A stretch of 64,000 nt of DNA from Sipunculus nudus (GCA_026874595.1 CM049309.1:73952426-74016425); one strand, 5' to 3'; counted from the stretch's first letter, positions 21,533 through 33,806 are shown. The notes: a model not told the origin generated them from the letters alone. Numbers and translations are program-made.

Positions 21533-23011
21533 TTATTTCTTTATAAGACAATGCAATGGTTTCCATTTTGAATTATGTTGTTCCAGTTTTCCTCTTTTCA
21601 TAGCAATACATGTTTCAATATTATAAATATCCTTGATGAAAGCAATGCATTTTAAAATTGTTGGCCTTTCATTTTTACATCTACTTACATATATATATCT
21701 TTTTATAAGTAAAGTGATAAAACTTAACCAGGTAATCTCATTACTTCCAAAAATTACATTTGTAATATCCCATGTAAATGAATCATGAACGGACCTATGG
21801 TTTTTCAATAATAAAAGTATCTCATTCCATAATATTTTAGAAAAACAGCAGTTCCAAAGAATATGCAACATAGTTTCTTTAACATTTTTACAAAATGTGC
21901 GTTGTTCATAATCAATTATTTTAATCTTATACAAGAATGGATTCAGTGTTAGTCTCCTGTGTAAAATCCTAAATTGGAACATGCGCAGTTTGACAGATAT
22001 TGATGATGTATATATATTAGAGAACCCTCTATAGAAAGTTTCTTCTGTAAGAAAGTTAACATCTCTTACCCACTTGGAAAAAGCATCAGCTGGTTTCGCT
22101 GCGCAGTTATTTAATAATTCCTTATATCTATATTTAACCATATTTTCTTTTTTTAAGATGTTTATCACTTTGTCCATATACTGAATGGGCTTGCTCGTCT
22201 GATCATATGTTTCAATGATCCTTTTCCATGCTTTTGGAATAGCATTAATCAAACCATTATAACTTTATCTATCAATATATACATTGAATTTATGACAAAA
22301 CTCCTCATAAGTCATCCATATATATTTAGGTCAATTTTTCTTAATTATATTATATATGTAAATTATCCCTCTTTGATAGAGATTCATAAAAAAATATATT
22401 ACCTTGCCATCTCGTTTAATATGTGAATTGAACCAAATAACCTGTGTTACTATATCTGTAAAGGTAGATGGGGTATGGTAGTTAAAGGTACACCAAGATT
22501 GTATAACATCTTCCCAAAAGGAAAAGCTTACTAACAATATATCCTTATAGTCACTTGATGACAAATTACAGTAAAATGATTGTTCTCCCATATTTAGTCC
22601 ACTGATCACCATTTGTCTCCAGTTATTGTTCCCCGGTTTTAATAACAGGTTTTTGATCCAAGCTATTTTAAATGATATATTATGTGATACTAAATGTATC
22701 ATACCTAGTCCACAACTGTCTTTAGGTGCAATAAGAATATTTCTTTTTATAACATCCCTGCCTTTATTCCAAACAAATTTGAATAACATTTTTTCAACTT
22801 GTTCAAATAAACATTTTGGTGGACTGGGTACACCAGAGAGTAAATAACTAAATTGTGAAATTAAAAAACTTTTAACCAAGGTAATCCTACCCATCGGGGT
22901 AATATTTCTTTGTGACCATAGTGAAATAATGCTTTTCATTTTCTCTATTTTGGGTTTAAAGTTTAAATTAATTATCTTTTTTAGAGATGGCGTTATGATA
23001 ACTCCTAACAA
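21533..23011 (-). pseudogene. L1-like ORF2: thumb and C-terminal region
   Basis: LGVIITPSL, then ISLWSQRNITPMGRITLVKS and FVWNKGRDVIKR are typical of the L1 region after the RT fingers/palm. A break lies at 22253-22330, where stops separate two frames. The second frame (239 codons) starts near INAIPKAWK and ends with a zinc-finger-like C-x-K-N-x-K-E-T-M-L-H-I-L-W-N-C, resembling the C-terminal RT-associated Cys/His motif. The stop lies near 21533. Confidence 0.85.
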
Positions 23012-23764
23012 TTAATATGCTTATCATTCCAGGTGAGACCAAGTTTTTTTATTTGATCTTCCTCTTCATACACTCCTTCCTTAAATGGTATAACAGCATA
23101 TTTTTCTAAATTGATTTTTAATCCTGAGATCATCTTAAAATCTTCAAAGACTGACAGTATTTCTACAATGCTATCAATGTCAGTTGTAAATAGTTATTTT
23201 AAAGTTGTTATTTCTTAAATTTATTCCATTTACTAGTTCGTTTGATCTTATTGCATTTTCTAACAATTCAATACTTAATGTAAATAAATATGGAGATAAT
23301 GGACAGCCTTGTCTCACGCCCCTTGTAACTGGGAAAAATTCAGAAAAATGACCATTATTTATGACGCAGCTAGATATGTTGTTATACAAAACTTTTATCA
23401 TTGATATTGCATCATTTATTAAATTTAATATTTTATATAAAAAATCCCTTTCTAAAAAATCTAAGGCCTTCTCAAAATCCACTGTAATTAAAAATCCTTT
23501 AATCTCATTATTACTTATAAAATTAGCTAAACTAATTACTTTATTAATATTTTCCCCAATATACCTTCCACTTATAAATCCTGTCATGTCTTCATGTACG
23601 AGATCTGGAATTATTTTCTTTATTCTATTTGCTATACATTTTGCTATTATCTTATAATCACAGTTAAGCAGAGTCAAGGGCCTCCAGTTTTTTAATAGAT
23701 GAGAATCCTTAAATTTTTTCGGAAGTAGGCTTATTATTCCTTGTCTCTGTGTTATTGGCAAAGA
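23012..23764 (-). pseudogene. L1-like ORF2: reverse transcriptase, YxDD box deleted
   Basis: Recognisable RT blocks are RQGIISLLPKK, NWRPLTLLNCDYKI, FISGRYIGENI, the motif A region ITVDFEKALDFL with its Asp, and RGVRQGCPLSPYLFTL. Where Y-x-D-D is expected, the sequence passes directly from ITIY to TTDIDSIVEIL at about 23186-23192. Roughly seven or eight residues including both catalytic aspartates are missing. After GLKINLEKYAVIPF the frame is lost at about 23012. The enzyme could not polymerise. Confidence 0.88.
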
Positions 23765-24569
23765 GCCTATTTTAAAGCTGTAATCAATACTTTCTATAAA
23801 GTTTTTTTTTTAATTCTTGCCAGAAAAATTTATAAAATTCAATTTGAAGGCATCGCTTCCTTCGGACTTCCCATTTTTAAAAGACTTAAGACTTTCTAAA
23901 ATTTCCTGTTCAGTTAGTTCTGCAGACCAGACAGGTATTTCTTGATTATGTCGTTGGATATTATATTTTAATAAAAAAATTCTAAAATTTATTAGTAAAT
24001 TTACTTGATTTGGAATTGTACATTTCCTGAAAAAAAAACATTTTTTCTGCTTTTAGTATATCTACAGGATCCTCAATTGCATTACCATAAACATTCAATT
24101 TTGTTACAATCTTTATATTATAATTTAATTTTTCCATATTTAGAAAATATTTGGTTGACTTCTCTCCTTATTCATACCATCTAGCTTTACTTCTTATTAT
24201 TGCTCCTTTAGTCTTCTCCTCTAGGATTTTATACATATTTGTTTCTATTTCTTTAATTTTATTTCTATTCATATCTTTGTTTGCATCTAAATTATCTTTT
24301 AATTTATTTAATTGTTCTTCTAATTTAACAAGTTCTGTTTTAGATTTATTTTTTGCCTTATACAACTGTGCTCTATACATGTTCTTCTTATGGCCATTTT
24401 GATAGTGTCCCATAATAAACCAGGATTTGCCCCTTTATTTTCTTCTTCTACTGTTGTATTGATACACCGCTATATTTTTTCCACACATGCTTCATCATCC
24501 AAAAGTGATAGATTACACTTCCAGAAGCCTCGGCCTCTTTTAGCTTGAGTTGTCATGATTGATATATCT
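23765..24569 (-). pseudogene. L1-like ORF2: linker between endonuclease and RT
   Basis: A charged, Lys-rich helical stretch (24168-24413 frame, rich in K-x-E-E-x-L repeats) leads to IIRSKARWYE, then a stop, then GEKSTKYFLNMEK in frame. The motif S-x-A-x-W-x-E-x-GE-x-S-x-K-YF is typical of the linker of L1-type proteins. It is followed by EQEILESLKSFKNGKSEGSD, the usual lead into RT. Interruptions are a TAA between E and G at about 24165 and a frameshift near the A/T run at 23806-23814. Confidence 0.85.
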
Positions 24570-25273
24570 ATAGGAGAATGGTCGGATTTATATCCTGTTA
24601 ATATTTTTGCACTATATATTTTTGTAATAAGTCCCCTAGTAATTAAAAAATAATCTATTCTGCTTCCTATATATTTTGGGTTTTGTCTTGACCAAGTATA
24701 CTGTTTTTTATTTACATTAAAATGTCTCCAAATATAAATTCTTCTATTAATTCATGTTTTAATATTTTAGTTTTAAAAATTCCAGATTTTCCAGTTTGAG
24801 TTTTATCAAATTTTGGATTTAAAATTTTATTCAAATCTCCTCCTATTATGTTACTTTCATTTTCACTATTTTTTAGTTTTTCAAAAAGATTGGAAAAAAT
24901 GTTGGTTGCATTTATGTTTGATCCATATACATTTGTCAAGTTCAATTTTAGTTCACCTAGCGTGATATTTAAGATAATAATTCTTCCTTTATCATCTTTA
25001 TATACCCTATTTATTGTATGTGTCACATTATTCTTTATTAAAATGGCAACACCTCTTGAACTGGATGTACCATGATTAAATATAATGGTGTGCCCCCATT
25101 CTCCTTTCCATTGTTGATCAGTCTTTTTAGTGCTATGTGTTTCCTGTAGAAATATTATTCCATGTTTCTTTTGTTGTAACCAATAGAATAGCTGTCTGCG
25201 CTTTGAAAAAAAAATCATTTATACCTCTAACATTAAGAGATAAAATATCAATGTCGTTCATAATTGTCTTCAT
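24570..25273 (-). pseudogene. L1-like ORF2: APE endonuclease domain
   Basis: The frame opens with MKTIMNDIDILSLNVRGIN and shifts at a T9-type run (25206-25214). It continues with a long open frame carrying LQETHS (catalytic Glu), TNVYGSN and GGDLN (catalytic Asp/Asn). After another shift near 24712 it carries QYTWSRQNPKYIGSRIDYF and KSDHSP (catalytic Asp-His, about 24572-24589). All signature endonuclease residues are present but split over frames. In life this domain nicks target DNA for target-primed reverse transcription. Confidence 0.88.
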
Positions 25274-25492
25274 ATAATAATAGTATGCAATTTGAAAAAT
25301 GAAGTTTAATTATGTTTGCATAAATTTTAAATTTACGTGAACTTTTACAGTCAACACCATATATCTGTGTTGATGTTTGACAGCTGCTTATTTTAAAATT
25401 ATGAATATGTAATACTGAAGTCTTTAATATCAATGATGGCTAACATTGAACACCACTCTAACAGCCCCCTAACAACAAAGTCATGCGTTTTG

Positions 25493-26204
25493 TTATTGAG
25501 ACCCGGGAATAATTTCGCAGCTCGTTTTTGTAACCCTCAAGTTCAATAATCTCCATTCTAGACTAACTAGACTATAACTCGACACCATACAATATTGAGG
25601 GAAGGCATATGCGTTCCTACAGTGATGCAGAGACACTGGGAAAAGACCTTCAGGTGCGGCTCCCAAAGCAGTAAAAGAGGAATGAATTGATCTTCCTTTT
25701 GTAAAATGATAAAAAACTGCGGTTCTCGCTTTAGAATAATATGACAGTGTGATACCGACTATGGAATATACTTGTATCACTTCACTGGAAGCACACTCAA
25801 GGGTCCACTTTTTCAACTTTTATTAGATTTTTTTATAACCCATTTGTTTTGACTCACCAAATATCAAACATTTTGTCTTAGATAATGAAATTATTTATTA
25901 TCCAACGTCTACAATAATTACCTACTCTATGCATCAGTTTGTCTAAAGATGCTTTAGTATTCGCCAACAAGACAGTATCATCAGCCATAGAAGGACTGCT
26001 TACATCTATACTATCTATCATAAAGCCTATCTTATCGTGATTTCCAAAATCATGAATATCCATGTCTGCTACTGACAAGAAGAACATGAACAAAGCGACT
26101 CCATGTTTATTTCTCCTATGTATTCGAAATTGGTCTGATAAATCACCATTAAACAATACTGCACATTTACTATGAAATAGCCTGTCAAAAACACGGAAAA
26201 ACAC
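25493..26204 (-). pseudogene. Second LINE remnant (jockey/CR1-like RT core)
   Basis: A minus-strand frame at 25878-26204 carries FNGDLSDQFRIHR, a decayed G-x-x-Q-G-x-L-x-P region, and SMADDTVLLANTKASLDKL. The catalytic pair D-D is kept but the usual Tyr is Met. The frame to the left (25493-25816) resembles the downstream segment of the same class, with YSIVGITLS and a late LNLRVTKTSCEII region. It is a different family from the L1-like element to its left, but lies on the same strand and ends within 250 bp of it. Confidence 0.72.
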
Positions 26205-26770
26205 CCTCGATTCGTTTCAAGAGCTCATTGAAGAGAAAAGACTGTATTTTAAAGAATACATGAATTTATTCAGAATAGGCAATTAATCCACGGTGAATCG
26301 TAACAGACTCACAATTTTTGACGTCCTATCCGTACCAATATGAATCTATCTGTGTATAAAGTTGTATAACCAAAGTGTTCATAATATAAACAGTATATCC
26401 ACATTCGTCTAATGGCTATATATATATTCCAATGGTAATAATACACTCCAATGTCCTCTTTATACAAATCTCACAGTATTAATTGTCCCCTGTCGGGCTT
26501 CACAAATCGTGGGCGACATAACCCTCGCCTCGGGTAAAACAACCAAACTATCCACTTAATATTTGGTTGACACAACTTTGACGACTTCACTTCGTCTGAG
26601 GGTAACGATAGGCAACTACATTAGTTCCCACAAAAGGGCTACAACTAGCCTCTGGGGGTCAACTAAAACACGTAATCATTCTCTACTCATCGGAATCAGA
26701 CAAAAAAATACGCAGTATTTCCCTAAGTTTGGCGCGTCGTCATGGCATTCGAACGGTCTAATGACCTTTG
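26205..26770. other. Spacer between LINE remnant and tandem repeat
   Basis: AT-rich and low-copy. An open frame at 26563-26802 runs into the tandem array and has no known motif. Confidence 0.45.
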
Positions 26771-27195
26771 ACCTAAAGCCGGTAGATGGGAGGACGGCTT
26801 AATAAAGTGTCAATTACTGACCAATGAACGAAAAGTGCAACCTGCAGCCTCTTTCTAGAACACTTCTGACAGTTCTCCCGACGTAAACAACATGGATCTT
26901 CAAGATAAGACCGTTCACCTAAAGCCGGTAGATGGGAACGGCTTAATAAAGTGTCAATTACTGACCAATGAACGAAAAGTGCAACCTGCAGCCTCTTTCT
27001 AGAACACTTCTGACAGTTCTCCCGACGTAAACAACATGGATCTTCAAGATAAGACCGTTCACCTAAAGCCGGTAGATGGGAGGACGGCTTAATAAAGTGT
27101 CAATTACTGACCAATGAACGAAAATTGTAACCTGCAGCCTCTTTCTAGAACACCTCTGACAGTTCTCCCGACGAAAACAACATGGATCTTCAAGG
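26771..27195. repeat. Three tandem copies of a 145-bp unit
   Basis: The start motif ACCTAAAGCCGGTAGATGGG occurs at 26771, 26917 and 27061, giving periods of 146 and 144 bp. Each unit includes TTAATAAAGTGTCAATTACT, a CCTGCAGCC core and ends in CATGGATCTTCAAG. Copies 1 and 2 are almost identical. Copy 2 lacks the GAG of GGGAGGACGG and copy 3 has a few substitutions. The recent duplication suggests a satellite or local slippage. Confidence 0.93.
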
Positions 27196-27997
27196 TGACC
27201 TTAATTTGTTCATATTCTTTGTACTACGTTTTAATCTGATCCAAGCAGTAACTATATCTAATAAAGTAACTGGTTTATGATAATCCTAAATGTTCTAGAT
27301 CCTCAACGGTAACATAAATATACTAATCACTCCCGGTCCATAGCTATGACGTTATATGTAAAAAATAGTTACTCTCCTTACATGAGTCTGTTTACGCCAT
27401 TATATATTAATATATCAACATTTATAAGCCCTTGTATCAGTGATGCTTACAAAATAAACATATTGTATATGATATGTTTGCTCTTGGATATCATTTTAAC
27501 AACATTAAATATTGGCATTTGTGTCATACCCAATTACGAAACATAAGCCAGCTAGAGCCTATTCGTTATCCAAATACAGTACAATTTATACAATAATCTA
27601 TTCCACCAGATCTGATCAAATGCAGCTTCCATTCCAGAAAACATGAGTACACTTTTCCTTCCCTGTTACAATGATATAGAACACTTTTGTGAACAACAAA
27701 CAATGTATGTACACTATATCACATCTCTTTCATCACGCGTGTTTTAGTTTATTAGGGAACCTCCTCGAAATCTAACCATATCTGCTCCACACTAATTATT
27801 CAAATAACTTACATATCGAGGGCATTAGTGTAATTCCCCTGTATGATTATGAGGAGGCACATTCCCGTATTTAAAACAATGTGGAATTTAAAGCATAATC
27901 ATTATACTATTAAAAATTGTTACGGAACCTAATATAAACAGAGCACGTATGCATGATAAAGACAAATTTTGTAATGGAGATAAAAAAAATCAGATTC
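27196..27997. other. AT-rich spacer
   Basis: No gene, RNA or repeat recognised. A 66-codon open frame at 27346-27546 is low-complexity and hydrophobic without further support. Confidence 0.5.
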
Positions 27998-28680
27998 TGT
28001 AACACTAGGTAGCGTGAAATGTCCAGGAGAATGAATAAAGAAGTCAGTGGTTTTTTGTTAACAAATAACTATAATTTATTCTTAAAACAACCCTAACAAT
28101 ACAATACACTAAATCAATACAATTATACAGTAAAACAGCGTTACAGCAACAAGTCAATACAATCACACAGAAAGATAATGGTACAGTACCTAGATACCAA
28201 CACCATCACAACGATAAGTCCTTTGAATGTAAACTCTCGGAGAATGACAGTCAGGTGGAAAATTCTTGCAACAACACAGAAAGTAAACTGAAGTCCAAAT
28301 GTATAAAATCCAGGAGAAAGTTCTTGAAAATCTATAATTGCCGCATTCGTCGGATAAGGTCTTGACATATGCTTCTGCGTCCGCTGGAATTTGCTCTGCT
28401 CTCTGCCCTCTGGTTCTAAAAACAGTCCCTTTATATACCTTCACACCCCAAGCCGGGATATTTCCACTTCTCGAACAGACTATAAGGACCCTACTCAACA
28501 GTAAACACGCGTTTCAGGAATTCTCTAGAAAGAACAGCGCTGTGTATCTCCACACACCAGGCTCATCACGTCACCCACGACCAGGCGTGAAAACTCAAGG
28601 CTCACATGACAACGAGAGTTCAACTAGTATGGATTAAACATAAAATGTAACAACAACACGAGTTACGCCCGTGTCACACA
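27998..28680 (-). mobile_element. Possible solo LTR, minus orientation
   Basis: The segment begins TGTAACAC and ends GTGTCACA, so the termini are near-perfect short inverted repeats of the TG...CA type. On the minus strand a TATATAAA box lies at 28430-28437 and an AATAAA signal at 28075-28080, in the order U3-R-U5. Length of about 680 bp is reasonable for a gypsy or BEL LTR. I see no target-site duplication, primer-binding site or internal coding region, so this is tentative. Confidence 0.35.
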
Positions 28681-28815
28681 ATAAAAAGAGCACCTGTAAC
28701 AAAATATACATAGATATTTAGATATAATGTATGCATCAAATTTAAGATGCTCATTCAATATCAAGTCAAATCCAGGTAATTTTCCCCAGCAGAGTCAGAT
28801 TAACTATATATGGTA

Positions 28816-28818
<3 letters not shown>

Positions 28819-28869
<51 letters not shown>
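28819..28869. repeat. (AT)n microsatellite
   Basis: Uninterrupted AT dinucleotide repeat of about 51 bp. Confidence 0.97.
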
Positions 28870-28872
<3 letters not shown>

Positions 28873-28939
28873 GCATTCAAATACCTACACATAATGAATC
28901 TTGACTGTGTGTGTGTGTTTGTATAACCGTAATTAAGAG

Positions 28940-29613
28940 GTCACGATATTGTGATTCTTCTGAGGACTTACACATGGGTCCTCGCAAAAGAAAAGCTGTT
29001 TTTAAATCAATTAAAAGCCGGGAAAACTATGCTGGGGAAGATTCTTGCAAGTCCTGAGAAAGAACGTTTTCTTGAAATTTGTTTTGTGTGTTTAACAGCG
29101 CCATCTATTGAGAGCTCTGCAAGGTGGTTAGAAAAGTGTGTGTGTGTGTAAGCCGGGTGCTCGATAATATGTTTTAACTGGTTAACCAACCTGTTCAGCG
29201 GTATCAGATCTTATTTAGATCGTGAGAAGTTAGAATTAGAACCTTTTATTACCATGGGTTTCAGGAGTAAAAAAAAATAATAATAATGATTTTCTTATCT
29301 ATATGATAGGTATACCCTCTGATCTGTCAAGAAAGACCCGAACGTTTTACATGATAAAAATAATATATCTTCCCATCCAGTGTAAATATATGTAAATATA
29401 TGTCTATCGTTTGTATTTTTTTCTTTGCACTTATTGTATCTCGAGAGCATGTTACATCATTATATTATTCAATGATTTCTTTCTAATCGTTTTGCTTGTA
29501 TCTTGTTTCATTTTGGTGAAGATTATGAATTAATTAACATTAATCTAAACATATTATATCTTCACATACTTTATGTACTTTTATTTGTAGCGTGATGTCT
29601 TATATAATGTTGT

Positions 29614-29659
<46 letters not shown>

Positions 29660-29960
29660 TTATAGCTACAGGAACGCATGTATAATAGCTAATTAGCTAC
29701 TTTTGTGACCCTGTTATACATAAATATGTTTAACACAAGCATGCTTGATATGCTGATAAGTAGGTCCTCTCTATGACACGAAGACATGCAAAAACTGAAA
29801 GTCCTCGCAGGTTGTCCTCGCAAGTTATGCGCTAAGTCAACACATCTTAGGAAACATGCGTACCCTAAGTGTTTAGGATGTCAGTAACTCTTACTCTAAC
29901 AGAACTGTTCGTCCTCGGAAGTATAGTGTGAAAACAAGGTCCTCACTTGTACGCATATAT
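28940..29960. other. Region with recurring GTCCTCGCAA motif
   Basis: GGTCCTCGCAA or close variants occur at about 28979, 29800, 29812, 29910 and 29938, with the inverse GAGGAC at 28962. The left and right outermost motifs are partly inverted with respect to each other, so this could be a decayed DNA transposon of about 1 kb. No transposase is seen. An AT microsatellite lies inside. Confidence 0.25.
29616..29654. repeat. (AT)n microsatellite
   Basis: About 39 bp of AT repeats ending in ACACA. Confidence 0.97.
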
Positions 29961-30391
29961 GCGTGTGTGTGTTTTTGTGTATATAAAAGTCTTCTATTCT
30001 CACATTGCGTTTTTCTATGAGGCACCATTCCGGGTTATAATGGGGTACCTTTGAACAAGATTATTATTACGGTTACTACCGCCTTCTAGTACTCAAACGT
30101 TGAAATATTTAGAAGTTTAAGATATTATAGTTTCCATTAACGTTAGCTGTAATCATGTGCCAGCTCAAAGCAGTGAAACGATATGTACTCGTTGGCAACC
30201 CACTCAAACGTATCCGAATATACAAAGGATATTATCCAGATTTAATGCCTTACTCAAACGTTGTGTTTCACTAAATGAACACAAGATGGCGCTGAGAGAC
30301 AATAGCGGTTTTACTGTAATTATTAATGAAAAGGTATTTTGAGGTAACCCATTATTCATGAAACACTGTGTTAGCTCATGTAAGGCTTAGT

Positions 30392-30394
<3 letters not shown>

Positions 30395-30442
<48 letters not shown>

Positions 30443-30472
30443 GTTAATTTTTCTGAAAAAATATACTGCCAT

Positions 30473-30516
<44 letters not shown>

Positions 30517-30523
30517 GGAGAGT
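30395..30523. repeat. Compound (AT)n and (GA)n microsatellite
   Basis: AT repeats at 30395-30441, a 30-bp gap, then GA repeats at 30475-30523. Open frames crossing it are repeat artefacts. Confidence 0.97.
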
Positions 30524-31938
30524 ATTCTTGGTATTAAGAGATGTTTATTTCGTGATTAAACTGTGTCTTTAAGTAGGCCATCCTCCTTCAGGACGCCCCC
30601 GTCGGTCTGCCCCCTAGAAGATCTTACCAAGGACTCACTTGGGAAAGGTATGTATTCTGCAATGTGGTAAAAAACTTAAAAAAAAAAGATTCTTTATTAA
30701 CTGAAGTGTGCTCCGTGGAACCCGTTTATATTTTCTTCCTGATGAGCCATCCAATATAAAAAGGTAATATATCCTTTGAGATTAATGGAGAAAAAGACAG
30801 CTGGCGTACCTCCCATAAGCTGCAGGGGGTTCTTTTTTCTTTCCTTTTCTCCAAATTCTACAAATCCCCCGGTATTATCTCTGTTGGATCCCCTGCTGTC
30901 TTAATCCCAGGCACTGCGCTTGTGTACCTCGCTGAGCACTCTGATGCTGTAATCTGCATGGTTCAATTTATGGTTGGATTTCCGCGTAAAAAATAATGTA
31001 CACAAATATAAAAATAATTCATGTTCATCACATTTTGCAAATGATAAAATAATACTTAACTTCTTGTAGGATTTCGATCGAAAATAATCCCAAAAATGAT
31101 CCTACAAAATTATTTAACTTGCTTTACTTCGTGCTGGAGTTGCCATAACTGAAACAACGAAAGCACTGATTGATAAAAATCTATTAATCTGCCAAACATG
31201 TACCGGCATGGCAGCCACCAGGTCGACCATGTGGCTCAGGGCCTTTACCGGTGTGCTAATCCTATACAAATTGCAGGGTTTCATTTAAAACCAATTCGTG
31301 TCCAGAAAGCCAGCATGGCTGACCTTCATTAGCATCGAACTGGTGACACGTAGCGGAAACGTCCGATACTGAGTGTTCGGGTCCGGTAATGCGAAGAAGA
31401 AAAATATATTTAATATAATATATAATATTTTATAATACTATATCTCATTTGAATTTAAGGATGTTTTAAATTAAGTACTGCGAAAATATGTCTAATCTAT
31501 AACAGTAAGCATCCTATACCTGAGCCTCTACTATATCTTTAGCTTGTTCGTAGAGAAAAAAAATCGATACTTGCTCATTTGACCCGAACAAATGCTACTA
31601 ATGCACATATCATGGTAAAGGTGCATTATCATTTAATGTTCATGGAAAAGGGGCATTATCTTTTCATGCTCTTGTGAGATTTGCATGGTCATATTTATTT
31701 TGACCTCAGAATCGTGAAGCTATCACTAACTGGTCTCATCTTTGTGTTCGACCAAATGTTTTCTGAAATAGGGGCATAGTTTAATAAATAAAGTTTATTC
31801 TATACTTAATATTCTCCTCCTGTGGATATTAAGGAATCGATTAAGATAATAGTTTAGTTAGGTAATAACTGATCAAAAACTATTGTATAATAGCTTCTTA
31901 GCTGGCAGAGACTACAGAATTAATATCTTAGGCATAAT
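30524..31938. other. Low-copy spacer
   Basis: No domain, RNA or tandem repeat is recognised. A pyrimidine-rich stretch at 30830-30860 and a T-rich AT region near 31400 are the only compositional features. Confidence 0.45.
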
Positions 31939-32219
31939 AAAGGTATGGTTCTCAGGCACTTTTTTTAATCAATGCGGGCGGGTGAATTTATTTATTTTTT
32001 TTTTTTACCTTCTTTTATGTTTCGATTAAAATGTCATATGATTATGGAAAAGCATGATAATAACAGAATGTTTTTTGCTAAACAGGTAAAAATACTACAT
32101 AACAAAGGAAATCTGATCAAAATTGTATAATTTAATCCTCTTGAAAGATGAAAATCAAAATTTTTTTTTTATGTGGGGGCTTAGTATCGACGCGGGCGGT
32201 GCCTGAGAACCATACCTTT
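31939..32219. mobile_element. MITE with 21-bp terminal inverted repeats
   Basis: Both ends carry AAA followed by GGTATGGTTCTCAGGCAC: left at 31939-31959 and, inverted, right at 32199-32219. Just inside each TIR is a GCGGGCGG-type motif. The interior is A/T-rich and non-coding. A second copy lies inverted at 57966-58277. The short size, perfect TIRs and lack of coding capacity fit a MITE. I cannot name the superfamily because no clear target-site duplication is seen. Confidence 0.85.
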
Positions 32220-33800
32220 TTTTTTACCTTAAGTGTAAAAATGTATTTTGCGGTATTTTATTTTTGTTTTTAATGTTTGCTGTAAGAAACCGACCAGGAA
32301 CAAAGTGTGGCTGATCGATTAATTTGATATTGTCTTAATCCCGTGTTCGATTTTTAAAGTAGAGATAAAAATGTCCACATATCTTTAAAGTAAAACCATG
32401 TTAGATAATTTTTCAAGCCGTGCGCATATGTTTTAATGGCGAGCCACTGTCCAAATTAAAACGTGACAAGAAGTGAATACAATACATCACAAGCATAGGA
32501 GAACAAGGAATAAAAAAAAGGAAATACCGCAAGCTTATAATGCACACTATAATAATCCTAACGTGTTATGAAACTTATACTTATAAAAGGAATTCACTCC
32601 ACCTTTGTCCTCAATGTTCTCTGAAAATGCATTGCGTTTGACACTGTGCCATGCCTCATTTTGAGGTTATCATCCCCGCAGTGACATAGGCGATATTAGA
32701 AGAAATAATTTCAATGTACATATAATTTTGAGTGATTTTTCCGTGTTTACTGACTTGCACGGAGGTTAGACCGAACACAGCCGAACTGCCTTCGGCAATG
32801 ACCGGAATGCGTGCATCATGGTTACTCAACCTCAAACACACGATTAAGGATTATTGTTCATATGAATAACGCTTGCTTTCAGTGAGGGATTTGAGCATGT
32901 ATAGCCTCACATGTGACCCAGCTCTCAGCCACGTGCGTGGTCAGTAAAAGTGAAAAACACATGTGACTAAGGAGGATTAATGACTAAACCTAAATCAAGG
33001 GCCCAATTTCAGGAACAGGGGCGGGGGTTTCATGCCTCAAAATATGTGTGATACGATGAAATAAAGGTTGCGGCGGCTGAAATGGGATACCGACCTTGTG
33101 CATGGAGTCCCGTTGGGTCCGCTTCTGCTCCTTACAAGGTATGCATATTTCTGTTTCTTTCTCCAGGAACAGTTTCCTTGCAACGTACATTAAATTAATA
33201 TTTCATGTGTTCCTCGCATCAGCTTATCTTTATACGTCCAACGACAGAATTTAATCAAATATCATCATAAACCTGAATGCCCCCGCGTCTCATAGCGGTT
33301 CGCAATGTAAACATCATAACTGACCAGGTTTTCAAAGTAAACATACCGGGGTATGAATTTCTTGCAACGAGCACAGCGCCACAAAATAAATGTAAAAAAT
33401 ATTTTATACATATCTTATTGAGACAGTATCCCACTAAAAACCTATATTTTAGAATAAAAATGAGCCAACATTCCACAGCTCAGTAAATAAAACTCCCTGA
33501 ACCCGGCAAAGAGCACGGTATACCGGGTTTATCAGCTAGTCATCTATATTACAACTGACTTTGGTCGCACTGAATTTTTATCACAAAATTTCTCTGTGAC
33601 CATGCTTCGGAAATGTTTCGTTTTTGTCTTGAACTGTCGGGTATGATGAAAAGTGTGTCACAAAGTTGGCCAATTTCCTTATTTCTCGATAAATCGAGAG
33701 ATATATCAAATAACTTTTGAAAGGGCTATCGTAGCGCCATCTGTCGGCAACTGTGATTGAAAGCAGAAAACAGTTTGTTACACTGAATCAAGGTCTTGGG
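32220..33800. other. Low-copy spacer
   Basis: No gene called. A 61-codon minus-strand frame at 32656-32841 has a plausible protein-like composition but no recognised domain and no clear splice sites. Confidence 0.4.
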
Positions 33801-33804
33801 GCCC

Positions 33805-33806
<2 letters not shown>

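Larger units (their letters stand above)
21333..25273 (-). mobile_element. L1-like LINE, ORF2 plus 3' UTR, 5'-truncated
   Basis: Reading leftward from 25273 there is an APE-type endonuclease, a linker, a reverse transcriptase and a C-terminal Cys/His region, together close to a full ORF2. Then comes an AT-rich 3' UTR ending near CAATAAAAAAAATC at 21333-21350. No ORF1 is found to the right of 25273. Domain order and motifs (LNVRGIN, LQETHS, KSDHSP, RQGCPLSPYLF, RNITPMGRI) match the L1 group. Codon usage is very AT-rich like the surroundings. Several frameshifts and stops and a deletion at the active site make it inactive. Confidence 0.92.

Noticed and set aside
22626-24402. Plus-strand frames of 73-98 codons
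   Set aside because: They are antisense shadows of the minus-strand L1-like ORF2.
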